Positions 55,100 through 64,000 of a stretch of 64,000 nt of DNA are shown one piece after another. This stretch comes from Phymatolithon calcareum (Eukaryota; Rhodophyta; Florideophyceae; Hapalidiales). The position numbers were made by a program, and so were the translations under genes. Under the pieces are notes generated by a model. It ran no database searches and was not told the origin of the DNA. It saw nothing but the letters and a program-made list of their open reading frames with translations. Every line of letters begins with the position of its first letter. Position 1 is the first letter of the stretch. The stretch covers positions 4,650,001-4,714,000 of the forward strand of contig OZ345353.1 of the NCBI GenBank assembly GCA_977006965.1. The letters are read 5' to 3'.

Positions 55100-55600
55100 T
55101 CGTGCTGTCTTTGGACATAGCATAAAGAGACAGTACTCATCAAGCGCCACAGTAGACATGACAAGGAAGGATCTATCCACAGAAAAATGGATCAGGCTTT
55201 TAAAAGCAATCATCCGGCTAGTATACGAGTACGTCCACATATAACACAGGAAAAAACCAAGTATTGAGAGAGAAGTGAAAGTTCGATTGATATCCCAATG
55301 ATTCTGTTTGGAAAGTGGACAGGGCGGCACCGGAGAAGATGAATGAAGCAATGTCGAATAGAGCAATGGAAGTTCCGCCGATAGCACCTACTCTCAAAGA
55401 GAGCACGAAGAATTCAGAGGTTTTGGCAGAGACAATCGAGGCTGAGGCAGATATGGTCTTCCGCGCCAAGCACCGAGGATGACAGAAAGCAGGCACAGAA
55501 TTCTCTGCGCAAGATTTATTGTAGGTCCCTTTCAAAAATTCCGCCGATTTTGATAAAAGAAATCGGCAGTCAAGGATCGTGGGCATTTAAAACATTCAAC
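55100..55600 (+). mobile_element. lineage-4 RT thumb and downstream, within right arm
   Basis: Partner of 33100-33600 in inverse orientation. Contains DLSTEKWIRLLKAIIRLVYEY (first 20 at about 55157), then stops. It entered before the arms were duplicated. Confidence 0.6.
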
Positions 55601-56116
55601 AGCATCCTGAGAAAGCCCACAATAACCCTCACAAAGGAGAAAATGTGTGAAAGCGATGCAGGCTTCGAGACTGCCTGCTTTTGACAGACTTTAATAATAT
55701 CTGCGGTTTTGTTGGAAACATAAAACTTAAATTATGACCACTTAGCTTTTCTTTAACACAGCCAAACCGTCTACCTCCCCAGAGACGCCGAGCTGTGTCG
55801 CGCTTCTCCTTACTTACTACACTTTCCGGACACCGTCCTGTATCTCTTAGGAACCTCCTCCCGCACAAGCACCGCTTGCCGAAGAACCGGATTGTCGTAG
55901 TTATAGACGTGCAATAGCTTGACCACTACTACAAAAGACTATTAAGGGTGGTCAACAAAAAAGCGGGCTGCAAAACTCCAAAACCTCTCCTGTCAAGCTT
56001 CCGCAGAGAAAGAAATTTCGCTCGAGTCCTCATGGGAAACGGACAGTGGTGTACAAAAGAGTTCCTTACGCTGTTCGCTGCCTTACGCGCGATTCGGACT
56101 GAAGCGGCCCTTTGGA

Positions 56117-58009
56117 TCATAAAAATAATTTTAATTTTCCGTTTTTGTACGAAAATGAGAGCCGCCTACTGTACTTGTCGTCGAGGACGGACCGCCACGA
56201 CATCAGTGCGTGCGCCAGCAGTGCATGCTCGAAGGAATCGCCTTTCTCATTCGACAATTGTTGCGTATATCCACTGAGCCCATGCCACGAGGAACTTGTC
56301 TTCTTCGCCTCCGCCTGTCGCTTACAAAAGTCTAGCTGCAAATCATGAAGCATGATACTGCCTTCGTTTCCAACAAAACGAAGCTTGCATAGACTCATCT
56401 TGTTGAGGAGCCGTGCAATTTCCAATCCAAAATCGTTGTCGACCTGCCAAATGCAACTCAGAACAGAAACTGGGACCTGGGCCTGGTGTCTCAGCACGCA
56501 AAGCCTGGTGTATAGATCATCCATCGTAGACTCAAGCTCCACATCATTTCTTGACTTCAGTTGCACGAATTCAGCTTCTAGGATTGCCAGACTGAGGATG
56601 ATTCCGGAGTTCAAGCTCGATCCTCCCGGGTTTTGCATTTCTCCAACTTCGGTTCTCTTTCTCTCCAGCTGCACAGCGTATGCGTCGCATGCACCTTCGA
56701 AAGTCCTTTGATCTTCTGCCAATAAAGCCACTGTGCTTCCACACACTGCCAAAGCGATAGGCAGTCCTGCACAAATCGTAAGGATCCTCGCGATACTCCT
56801 TGTCATGTCACCCGTCGGCTCTTGAGGCGCTTTGTTCGTCGCATGCATCATGAATATGCTGACAGACACGGCTCCGAGTGGTTCCCTAGCAGAAAAGTCA
56901 ACCTTGCGTCCAGCAGCGTTTGCAATAGCTCTACTTCGGGTGGTAGTGGCCATGCGACTCTGTGGGCAGGACCTTAAGATTTGACGAAGATCGTGCAAGA
57001 ACCCGGTCTCGCTTTTTGTTGTAAGCCACAGATCGTCGACAAGAAAGAGGCAGATTTTGCCTCTGAACCACGCTACCGCATAATCCACAGCATCTTGAAG
57101 CAACGAGGAGCGTTCCACTGCGGAGACGGATGTCGATGCCCATGTTAACCGCATGATTTTAGCAATGGCATCTATTGCCGTCGACAAAGAGGCACCTTGA
57201 CCAAGGGCAAAGTAAAGGATTCCATCTTGGAAACGTGCCTGAATATCTTTATCGAACGATAGCGCTTGCAGCGCTATCGTTTTGCCGACTCCTGCCATCC
57301 CAACAACGCCATGAGCACTGGTAATAGTTCCTGCCGCCGCAGTGACGGTGGATGTTGAATCTGCAGCAAGAATGGATGCCTTCAGCATCGCCTCCGGTGT
57401 GCAGGGGTTTCCCTGCGCATCTTTTGCGTTGAAGTTGAGGTGAGTACCATCGGGAAGTCCCGGTGTACTTGCCGCCGCGCGATACACTTCAACGTTGCCG
57501 GGGATTAGCAAGCTATCGAGCTTTGGTTCGACGACGTCTTGAGCTATAAGAACTGTTGTGAGCGTTGAAATCAAGGTCGAGAGCAGTAGAGACGCTTCTT
57601 GTAATGGGACTTGGAGTCCGTTCATCGCCTTCCTTATGGCGTTGGCGCGGAATGTTTGACGCATAATGGACTCGGCCTTAGCACTTGAGCTACTGCCGGC
57701 CCCTGTGAACGAGTTCGAGCAAGTTTTCTCCACGTTTGCGTTCGAGCGTTCGAGCGTGCCGTGAACAGACTCCATAGTGGCCTTTACGTGGGCAGCAACT
57801 TTATCAGGGGTTGTACCGGGGCACTTTCGCAGCAATTCCTCCACTGTCTCGACCTGCACCGTTAGACATTCGAGTTTTCCGGTGAGGATTCGATACGTTT
57901 CCGGGTTTTCGAAGAAGATGAAGATGCGGTTCTTGAGGCTCATAATGATAGTGCGAGCTTGACTAATGACGACGAGTGTCAACCGGGCGGTCGCCATGGC
58001 AGCCGCCAT
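56117..58009 (-). CDS. NLR-like STAND ATPase (NB-ARC), best copy, truncated before WD40 region
   Basis: An uninterrupted 630-codon frame from ATG at 58009. Residues 1-60: hydrophobic and helical N-terminus (RLTLVVISQARTIIM, then ETVEELL), HeLo-like in layout. 110-230: helical region, with VEVYRAA (174-180) also present as VEVYRVG in the 30.4-kb copy. NB-ARC: P-loop GMAGVGKT (237-244), Walker B LFLVDDLW (321-328), RMATTTRSR (352-360), GLPIALAV (415-422). Winged helix about 470-560 with LHDLQLDF (554-561) at the MHD position. 589-614: start of the pre-WD40 helical linker (HALLAHAL, VLDDKY). After SYKNGKLKLFL the host gene ends and the inverted-repeat sequence begins (56115). All nucleotide-binding motifs are intact, so this could encode a soluble switch lacking its sensor, or be a recent pseudogene. 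Such proteins oligomerise on activation to trigger defence or cell death. Confidence 0.8.
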   Translation of the reverse strand: MAAAMATARLTLVVISQARTIIMSLKNRIFIFFENPETYRILTGKLECLTVQVETVEELLRKCPGTTPDKVAAHVKATMESVHGTLERSNANVEKTCSNSFTGAGSSSSAKAESIMRQTFRANAIRKAMNGLQVPLQEASLLLSTLISTLTTVLIAQDVVEPKLDSLLIPGNVEVYRAAASTPGLPDGTHLNFNAKDAQGNPCTPEAMLKASILAADSTSTVTAAAGTITSAHGVVGMAGVGKTIALQALSFDKDIQARFQDGILYFALGQGASLSTAIDAIAKIMRLTWASTSVSAVERSSLLQDAVDYAVAWFRGKICLFLVDDLWLTTKSETGFLHDLRQILRSCPQSRMATTTRSRAIANAAGRKVDFSAREPLGAVSVSIFMMHATNKAPQEPTGDMTRSIARILTICAGLPIALAVCGSTVALLAEDQRTFEGACDAYAVQLERKRTEVGEMQNPGGSSLNSGIILSLAILEAEFVQLKSRNDVELESTMDDLYTRLCVLRHQAQVPVSVLSCIWQVDNDFGLEIARLLNKMSLCKLRFVGNEGSIMLHDLQLDFCKRQAEAKKTSSSWHGLSGYTQQLSNEKGDSFEHALLAHALMSWRSVLDDKYSRRLSFSYKNGKLKLFL

Positions 58010-58860
58010 GTTGAAGTGGATTAGACTGCTGGGTGAAGCTGATGCCGACGAAGTGATGGTGCAGGAAGAGGTCGACGACTACGTTGTGAACGGTGAGACA
58101 AAGCTTGACTACGCGTTTGCTGCGGGGGTGCTGTTGTGCGAAATTCATGCTATTTCATACTGTCCAGTGCGCGATGGCATGTAAAATGAAACATTATTGA
58201 AACGCTCTGCTTCTGCGCATTTGTGCACTGTATGTGAAACAGGTCACCTGCTTCAGCTCGGACCGCTTGATCGAGCTTATTTATTGCACCGAATCTTTGA
58301 ATAACTTTGTCATTTCTACCATAATTCGTGTCCGTTCGCTGATAAAGTTATAGTACTGGCGAAAATTCGGCAGGAGAAGTTTAAAGAACTCTAACAGTCG
58401 AACATTCGAGGCAACTAAGCTCGTTGAAGCTGTCTATGAAGACATTTTGAGAAACAAATAGAACGTACACCAGTACTGTAGTGCAATACAGCACTGCACA
58501 GCAGTTTCAATTCGAACTGCATCAAAACGTTTTTGAGCCAGACAACAAATTTTACGGAGGAACATTTTCCTTTTACTGTATGCGAAAAATTGCATGCTCC
58601 CTGCACGTGGGTTAACGTTGGAATAAACTACTTTTTGAAATATGTATGTCATCATTACAATCTATGATACTGTATGCACTGTGTGCGAGAACGAAAAGGG
58701 CGGGGGTTGTCCACTCCCTTAACGCTCTGCATCCTGCCACTCTGGCAGTATCGACTCCCAGCTTGATGCAAACTGTAATATTGCCAACACTTTTTTATTC
58801 TTTAATCAGTTATGAGTTTCCGCTATTTGTTTGAATTATTTTCTTTCGTCATGGCTAAAC
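58010..58860. other. upstream region of the NLR-like gene; nothing else recognised
   Basis: The 5' flank of the 56-58 kb gene lies here. I see no TATA box at the expected distance and no related sequence upstream of the 30.4-kb copy. Only short frames are present. Confidence 0.45.
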
Positions 58861-58969
58861 GTGCAAGGATCCACTTTTGTATTGTCCTGAGGGTAATGCT
58901 GTGCACCTCCAAACGGCACAACGCCCTCTCTTATGATAAGATGCTCTAATTTTTTCCGCCTGATCCGAA

Positions 58970-60270
58970 TTACGCGTCGCCCTCTGTCGCCGCCAGCCTG
59001 CAAGCGGAGGCTACCGCCCCACAAATGTCTGCGGGCACCATTCGTCATGTTGACGGTCCCCAGCGGCGAATTGCCTTCTATTTCGTCAACATAGGCATTC
59101 GCCGTCCGCCATGCCCTATAGTCCGGCAAACGTCGGGCTCCACAGAACGCTCCGCGTTCGCGGCGATGAAGTCTGCCTGGCGCTTCGCGCTCTTTCTCCT
59201 TTTCCTCCCTCGGCTGGTTCCACAAATCCGACCACCGTTATTCCTTCAACTGCAGCCGCGCCGCCTACTGCGGTCGCGGCGAATTCAACGCCCTGCACAA
59301 GTTCCGCCGCTGCTCGAACTTCCTGCACGTTCACCGCAAGCCGATCTCGGTCCAAGCGTCTGCCGGTCGCCGTCGTGGCGTGGTGACCACTCGTTTGCGC
59401 GACCGTACTTCCCGGTCCGCGTGTGTCGGCAGGAGGTTCCGTGCATTCGACAAACGCTCACTCGTCAACTGCGAGACGATGCGGAAAATGTATTGAAGGA
59501 CGTGCTGCGCGTGCGCGGGAGGGGCAACGCGCTGAATCATGAGACGCACTTCTCGCGAGACGGCGCATACGTTCGGACGGTGGATAAATGTTCGTAGGAG
59601 GCGACGCGCGCGGAGTTGCTGCGTTTTATGGCGCTCGGGGGACTGTGGATGTGCGTTCGCAGTTCGGCAACCGGCTCAACTGCAAGGTGGCATCCTATTT
59701 GGCCGCCAATGCGCGCATGTGGCGCCTGCTCGCGCCGTCGCGGGAGCGCAGAGCGCGCAGGACGCGGGACGCGGGTACAGTATCTGCGGATGATGAAGGT
59801 TCATTTCGAGCGTGTGATGGGCACAAAGCCAAAGTTGCGCACGAAGCGCAAGTCGCACATTCGTAACCTGCGCTTGTGGTTGGGGGAATCAAGATGGATG
59901 CGGGTCGTGCAGGACGATGCAGTGCAGGTAAGGTTCTACCGTGCGGAGTTCCGCGAGGTGTGGAGGGAGTTGCGAGGGGACAGAGGAAGGTGGATGAAGT
60001 TAAGAGGAAAAATGCGGGCAAGGGGGTGGAGAGAAGTTACCACCGCGAAAGACTGGCGGAGGAGAAGAAGAGGTTCGTGGACATGGTACGAAGCTTGGCG
60101 AAGCGGGTTGTTGCGTGGCAGGAAAAGACTTGCAAGCAGAATGTACTACGGAAGGAGTAAAGGAGTAGATTTTGACGAGTGCTGTTCTCGTGGCTACCTG
60201 ATGGAGGACGGGTTCTGTGGACCGAAAGTCGAGAAGCTACGCGGAGACGAGAGCCGACGAGTGTGGTGAA
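58970..60270 (+). other. GC-rich, possibly coding segment of unknown identity
   Basis: Clearly richer in G+C and CpG than its surroundings, with several overlapping long frames. The plausible coding pieces are FGNRLNCKVASYLAANARMW (59660), KVHFERVMGTKPKLRTKRKSH (first 20, at 59796) and EEKKRFVDMVRSLAKRVVAW (60063), which lie in different frames. A good splice-donor-like CAG/GTAAGG occurs at 59926. It could be an exon-intron gene or a decayed GC-rich element. No domain is recognised. Confidence 0.3.
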
Positions 60271-60453
60271 CGCACAGCTGCAGAGCGAAGTTTCGTTGGC
60301 ATGTATCGTTTTGCTAGCCCTCGTTGAGTATCTCGCTGCACCTGTTTCTCTGCCTCAAGACTTGTCGCATGAACGGGAGATGTGCACGAGGTTAATTTTG
60401 ACGCAAGAACAGTAGGTTGGTTTGTTGTCTTGGTTTGATAGACACTTGGGCAA

Positions 60454-60740
60454 CTATGAAAACACAGCCAAAAGCCGCCGCACACACGCATAAAGTACGA
60501 GAAACTCCACAAACTCACTGCGCCAAATAAACCATCCGGAGCTCTTCGCCGTTGAGAACACTATAGTACGAAGCATTGGGTTGTGTAATACGAGCGACTC
60601 ATTCCTCCCAGTCGCAGTAAATTCCTCCTCATTTCGGACGCTCCACGCGCGCCGACGCGGGCGTAGAATCGACAAACATTCGTCCAGCTCTGTTCACCCG
60701 CACGTGTCCCTTCAATGAAGGAACACGAGCCGATGAACAC
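60454..60740 (-). pseudogene. unknown repeated protein, family E, copy 3
   Basis: The minus-strand frame has RNESLVLHNPMLRTIVF and FIWRSEFVEFLVLYACVRRLL, matching 26550-26740. DNA homology spans about 60470-60740 and then stops on both sides. It is a fragment. Confidence 0.45.
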
Positions 60741-60999
60741 CGCGTGAAAGATGTTGTTGCGTGTTTGTGGTTTACAGATGGGCGCGATGTGGAGGGCAAA
60801 GCGGTGCGGAAGCTTGTTGCCAATGATTGCTGCATGGTATTGTTACAATTTTGAGGAGAAACAACGAACGAACGAACGATGCTGGGCGTTGTGAAGCCGA
60901 ATGTCGAACATGCGCACGGTGCGGGTGTGGAAATTTAAAGAACAGAAATACTGTACGTCTTTTACAAGGGCTGGGATTGTGAATAGGTGAGAAGCGCAG

Positions 61000-63300
61000 A
61001 AAATGAAACATAAAAATTTAATGCAATGGGAGAATGCTGCACGTGTCGTCACGGAAGGCGAGAAAAGGGGCGATGTCGGACATGGCGGCTACCACCCCAC
61101 CAGAGATTAGCTATGAAACTGGCTTGGCTTGGACGCAGATTTCGCATGGACGGCAACCGCATGGTGTGCCAAGTTCTAATCCAGTGTGTCACTCCAACAC
61201 CAGAATCACTCTTCGGCAACGTGCCCTTTAATACCACAGAAAGATAGAATAGAATGGACGAAATTTTGACCTTGAAACTTTGCTAACCTCACTTTAGGCG
61301 AATGCGGAGTACAGTACAATTAGCACCATACGCGAAGGAGCATCTTAGCTTACATTATTTTGTCCAATCTACTGTATGAAACACAGAGAAAGATTCCATT
61401 GTACTGTACAGTCAGGGGTCCTATCCAGTATACTGGACTTGCAGTATACTGCAATCTACTTGTACTGGAGTGGGACTGCAAAAAACCCGCCTACTTGCAA
61501 TACGAATTGCAAAATGTTTGACTGTGTTGAGCGGACACAATGTAGTGCATGTCATGCACTAATTTATACTGTACCATCTCGGTACGTATTATGCCGAATC
61601 CATCATAGTCACAAACGTAGAGCACCAATTCAAGTGTTTACAGTACTGACGTGGCGTTCAGTCCACGTGTGGATACAGCGCTGCGTGACGTGGCCCATGT
61701 CATAAATGCAGGCTATCAACTTGCAATACAACTTGCAGACAATCGCCGGGACTGCTACTTGCAATCAATAAAAATCTACTTGCTACTGTACAGTACAGTA
61801 GAGCCCCATGAGGATTTGAGAAGTGCCGAAGAAACTTGCACAATCGGTCGCACTCGTCCACGTCCCACCATGCACTCGGATGCATCCCTGATGCGCATTA
61901 CTGTTCTGTACTGTACCGCCCGCCAATTTAACTCCGAACGTCTGCATCTATCTTTCTGAGCGCTCGATCCGTGCGGTGCAAAGGCGGCCTGATATGTCGG
62001 CCTTTTGCTGGCATCGCATTGCGCATTACGACCGAGGTGTCAGCCCATAAGCCGTATGTCTCTCAAACCGTTTAAATCTGCAACTCGAATAGCCATTACG
62101 TCGATTCGGTTGTCGCACCGTTGGCATGTCAGTCAGTGAGTCAAACTCCAACCGCAGTATTGTCAAGCCGAACCCCAACGCTTCGACTGACACCAGCGCA
62201 ACTCGTGCGCATGCCATGATGTCGCTCTCAAGGAAGAACAACACCGCCGGAATGACACGTCGTTGCGCAGTCGTGGCAACAGCAAGCGTGGGCGTGTTGT
62301 GGACACGGTGGTGTTGGGGCGAGCGTTACAGTAGATATGGCGGGCACGTGGCGCGAACTTGTTCGGTGCTCTGGAGTTCTGAAATGAAGCAGCGGTTTTA
62401 TTTTCTTTGACCCGCGCCGCCATCGCACCTTGTTCACTGTGGGCAGGGTTATGGACGGCCACTTTCGCATACGAGGCGGGCGGGCATGGCAGAGAAGAAA
62501 CTGAAGATGAGTATGGACGCACGACGGGAGGCGATCGTGGAAGTCAAGCGGAGGCTGTTGCGTTGGCAGGGACGGACAGCGTTCTGTCGGTGGCGAGAAG
62601 TGTACAGTCGTTGTGGTGGATGAGTGTACGGTAATTATTGACGACATGGCTCATTTGCGACGCGAATCAAGGCCTCATACTTGGCTTCGGCGATGTGACC
62701 ATTTGCGCGTTCGAAGATTGGAGAGGCATTTAGCATTGCGTGTCACCAGCATGATGAATTGCGGTGTTGTGGAATGGGTTGACGCAGGCTTGCTTGCTGT
62801 ATTTCTTATTGAATGGGCACAAAATAATCAGGAGCACAGGAGAGTGAGGAGGGCATGACTTTAATAACAGTGCGACAGAAATTTTTATATGGTAGGCTGC
62901 GCAGTGCGCCAAAATGGGGAATTGCTTCACTTAACTTACCTTTCATCGCTGTCAAACTACTGCGGTTTTATGCTTCATTTGAACATCGTTCGAGCATTGA
63001 AAACGTTCACGGAAGACTGGAGACAAATCGTACTTTTATGAATAACGTCGATGCGCAACGGAGGTTCTGCAACCACTATTTATTCATCTTTCACCACTAA
63101 ATTACATCTACGGTAGCGACCGCACCACTTTTCAGTCCACCAACAAACAACTTGCGTATTTCATTGTATTGCCAGGAATAAACAGGACACGGAACGTGAC
63201 TGCTTCGGCTACATTCGCAAAAACGAGCTATAGACGCAGTATACTTCTGCCGTATATATGGGGAAAGAACGGGGCCATACATACGGCGTTTGCTGTCCAC
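61000..63300. other. no gene recognised; palindrome-rich stretch inside
   Basis: No supported gene. The part 61300-61930 is dense in palindromes (listed separately). Near 63253 a TATATATGG word stands 3' of the retroelement at 63326-63997. Confidence 0.5.
61300..61930. repeat. cluster of TACTGTACAGTA-type palindromes
   Basis: Exact palindromes include CCAGTATACTGG (61425), TTGCAGTATACTGCAA (61439) and ACTGTACAGT (61400 and 61792), with more GTACAGTAC / TACTTGCAAT words between. The density is far above the rest of the window. Similar CAGTATA and AATATACTG words occur at 130-170. No coding role is seen. Confidence 0.6.
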
Positions 63301-63325
63301 AACTCGGAATAATCTCCTCCTCCGC

Positions 63326-63997
63326 TTACTTGTCCGTCACTTCATACTTACTGTCCCTGTCATGCTCGCTCGACATTTCACGTTGAGAATCACCATCACT
63401 CGCCGTTTCATCTTGAGAATAACCCCGTCCTTGACCTGGTTTCCAAGCACAATTTCGCGTCTCTCGATTCCAAATGATGACTACATCATCATCGCCTTGA
63501 GGGACAACGTGCGATCCGTCACCACTTTCACATACCGCACTAAGGCTCGCTTTCCAGTCCTTGGCTCTTTCGAGCAATCGAAGCGCTAGGACCAATCTCC
63601 TGTTCTCAGCTGCTTGGATGCGGCACAGAAGGCGAAGTCTTGAGAATTGGTTTTTCGAGACTGGCCCGATTACCTGTGCGAAAAATGTCTTCTCGACCTC
63701 TTCGATAGATATCTGTATTTTCGGCGTCCATGGCTTCAGGTGCATTGTGTATGCCCGTCTTGACTGCATTAATACGTTTGCGCCTGCGCTTTTGAATCGC
63801 TCCAGCAGCCTGTCGTCACAAATTCCGTTCTTGTCAATTGCTGTACCGAGATATTCCGTAGTACATCTTATCTCAATTTCCTCGTTCGCCAGGAGAAACT
63901 GTCTTCCAATCTTTCTATTCAGGAGTATGACTGAGAATGTTTTTGTCGACCATGTCATCCGATAGACCTGTGTCCATTCGAAGCACTCATTGAGCAT
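63326..63997 (-). mobile_element. non-LTR retrotransposon RT C-terminal part, running off the window end
   Basis: An open frame of about 223 codons continues past the window end. It contains VYRMTWSTKTFSVILLN, YLGTAIDKNGICDDRLLERF, a thumb-like YTMHLKPWTPKIQ, VEKTFFAQVIGPVSKNQ and RLRLLCRIQAAENRRLVLALR, matching the lineage-1 region at 45176 (EKTFFGQVFGP). The tail is acidic and ends at 63326. RT palm motifs must lie beyond 64000. It is one of the less damaged frames here. Confidence 0.8.
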
Positions 63998-64000
63998 TTT

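Larger units (their letters stand above)
48342..56115 (-). repeat. right arm of large inverted repeat (pairs with 31722-38800)
   Basis: Inverse of the left arm. Homology stops at the inner side near 48342 (TCTACCCGCAAGCTGTG, partner near 38792) and at the outer side near 56115 (TCCAAAGGGCCGC on the minus strand, partner at 31722). It has its own insertions (48592-48762, 50525-50640) and a 3.7-kb block (50850-54540) absent from the left arm. It keeps about 115 bp near 55985-56095 that the left arm has lost. Confidence 0.85.

Overview
This window is nuclear DNA of a eukaryote. It has no operons, ribosome-binding sites or rRNA. It is packed with non-LTR retrotransposon fragments (several reverse transcriptase (RT) lineages), short SINE-like elements, a hAT-type MITE, and decayed pieces of eukaryotic genes: NB-ARC/WD40 STAND ATPases (NLR-like), the nonsense-mediated-decay factor UPF2, and the Tra1/TRRAP pseudokinase. 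Readable frames run for hundreds of codons without introns, which suggests an intron-poor lineage. I cannot name the organism; an alga or another protist is my guess. There is no convincing intact host gene. The two closest are an unknown membrane protein at 13.2-14.4 kb with one internal TGA, and a 630-codon NB-ARC gene at 56.1-58.0 kb that is intact until it is cut off before its WD40 part.

Layout. 0.4-2.0 kb: an NLR-like pseudogene on the minus strand. 3.5-8.5 kb and 23.3-27.0 kb: two direct copies of a segment of unknown function. The first copy has taken in at least five retroelement insertions, each bracketed by a target-site duplication (TSD); the second holds a 327-bp hAT MITE. Each copy supplies the empty site for the other's insertions. 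9-12 kb and 17-21.5 kb: clusters of RT tails and 3' ends. 28.9-29.3 kb: a clean 207-bp insertion.

30.4-58.0 kb is one large imperfect inverted repeat. The left arm runs NLR pseudogene, then an RT fragment, then a TRRAP pseudogene; the right arm is the same in reverse. The NLR genes lie at the outer edges pointing inward and the TRRAP pieces at the inner edges. In both arms the NLR is cut and joined to the same sequence, beginning TCCAAAGGGCCGC, but at different codons. The spacer (39-48.3 kb) holds a tRNA-derived SINE, a UPF2 pseudogene, an RT with a duplicated active-site region, a three-layer nest (an RNase H element inside an RT element inside an NLR fragment), and a young-looking fold-back at 47.46-48.25 kb. 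59-60.3 kb is GC-rich and may be coding, and the window ends inside another RT.

The most unusual item is the nested retroelement at 45.2-46.5 kb. Its RNase H frame carries about 95 extra residues that read like a Tudor-type chromatin-reader fold, placed between the first catalytic aspartate strand and the next beta strand. Other notable points: one retroelement group has 3' ends that finish in a run of C next to the TSD; other groups finish in different microsatellites; TSDs are mostly 10-14 bp; and several reading frames are broken by single TGA codons of the kind made by CGA to TGA transitions. All homology calls come from reading motifs by eye; no database search or alignment program was run.
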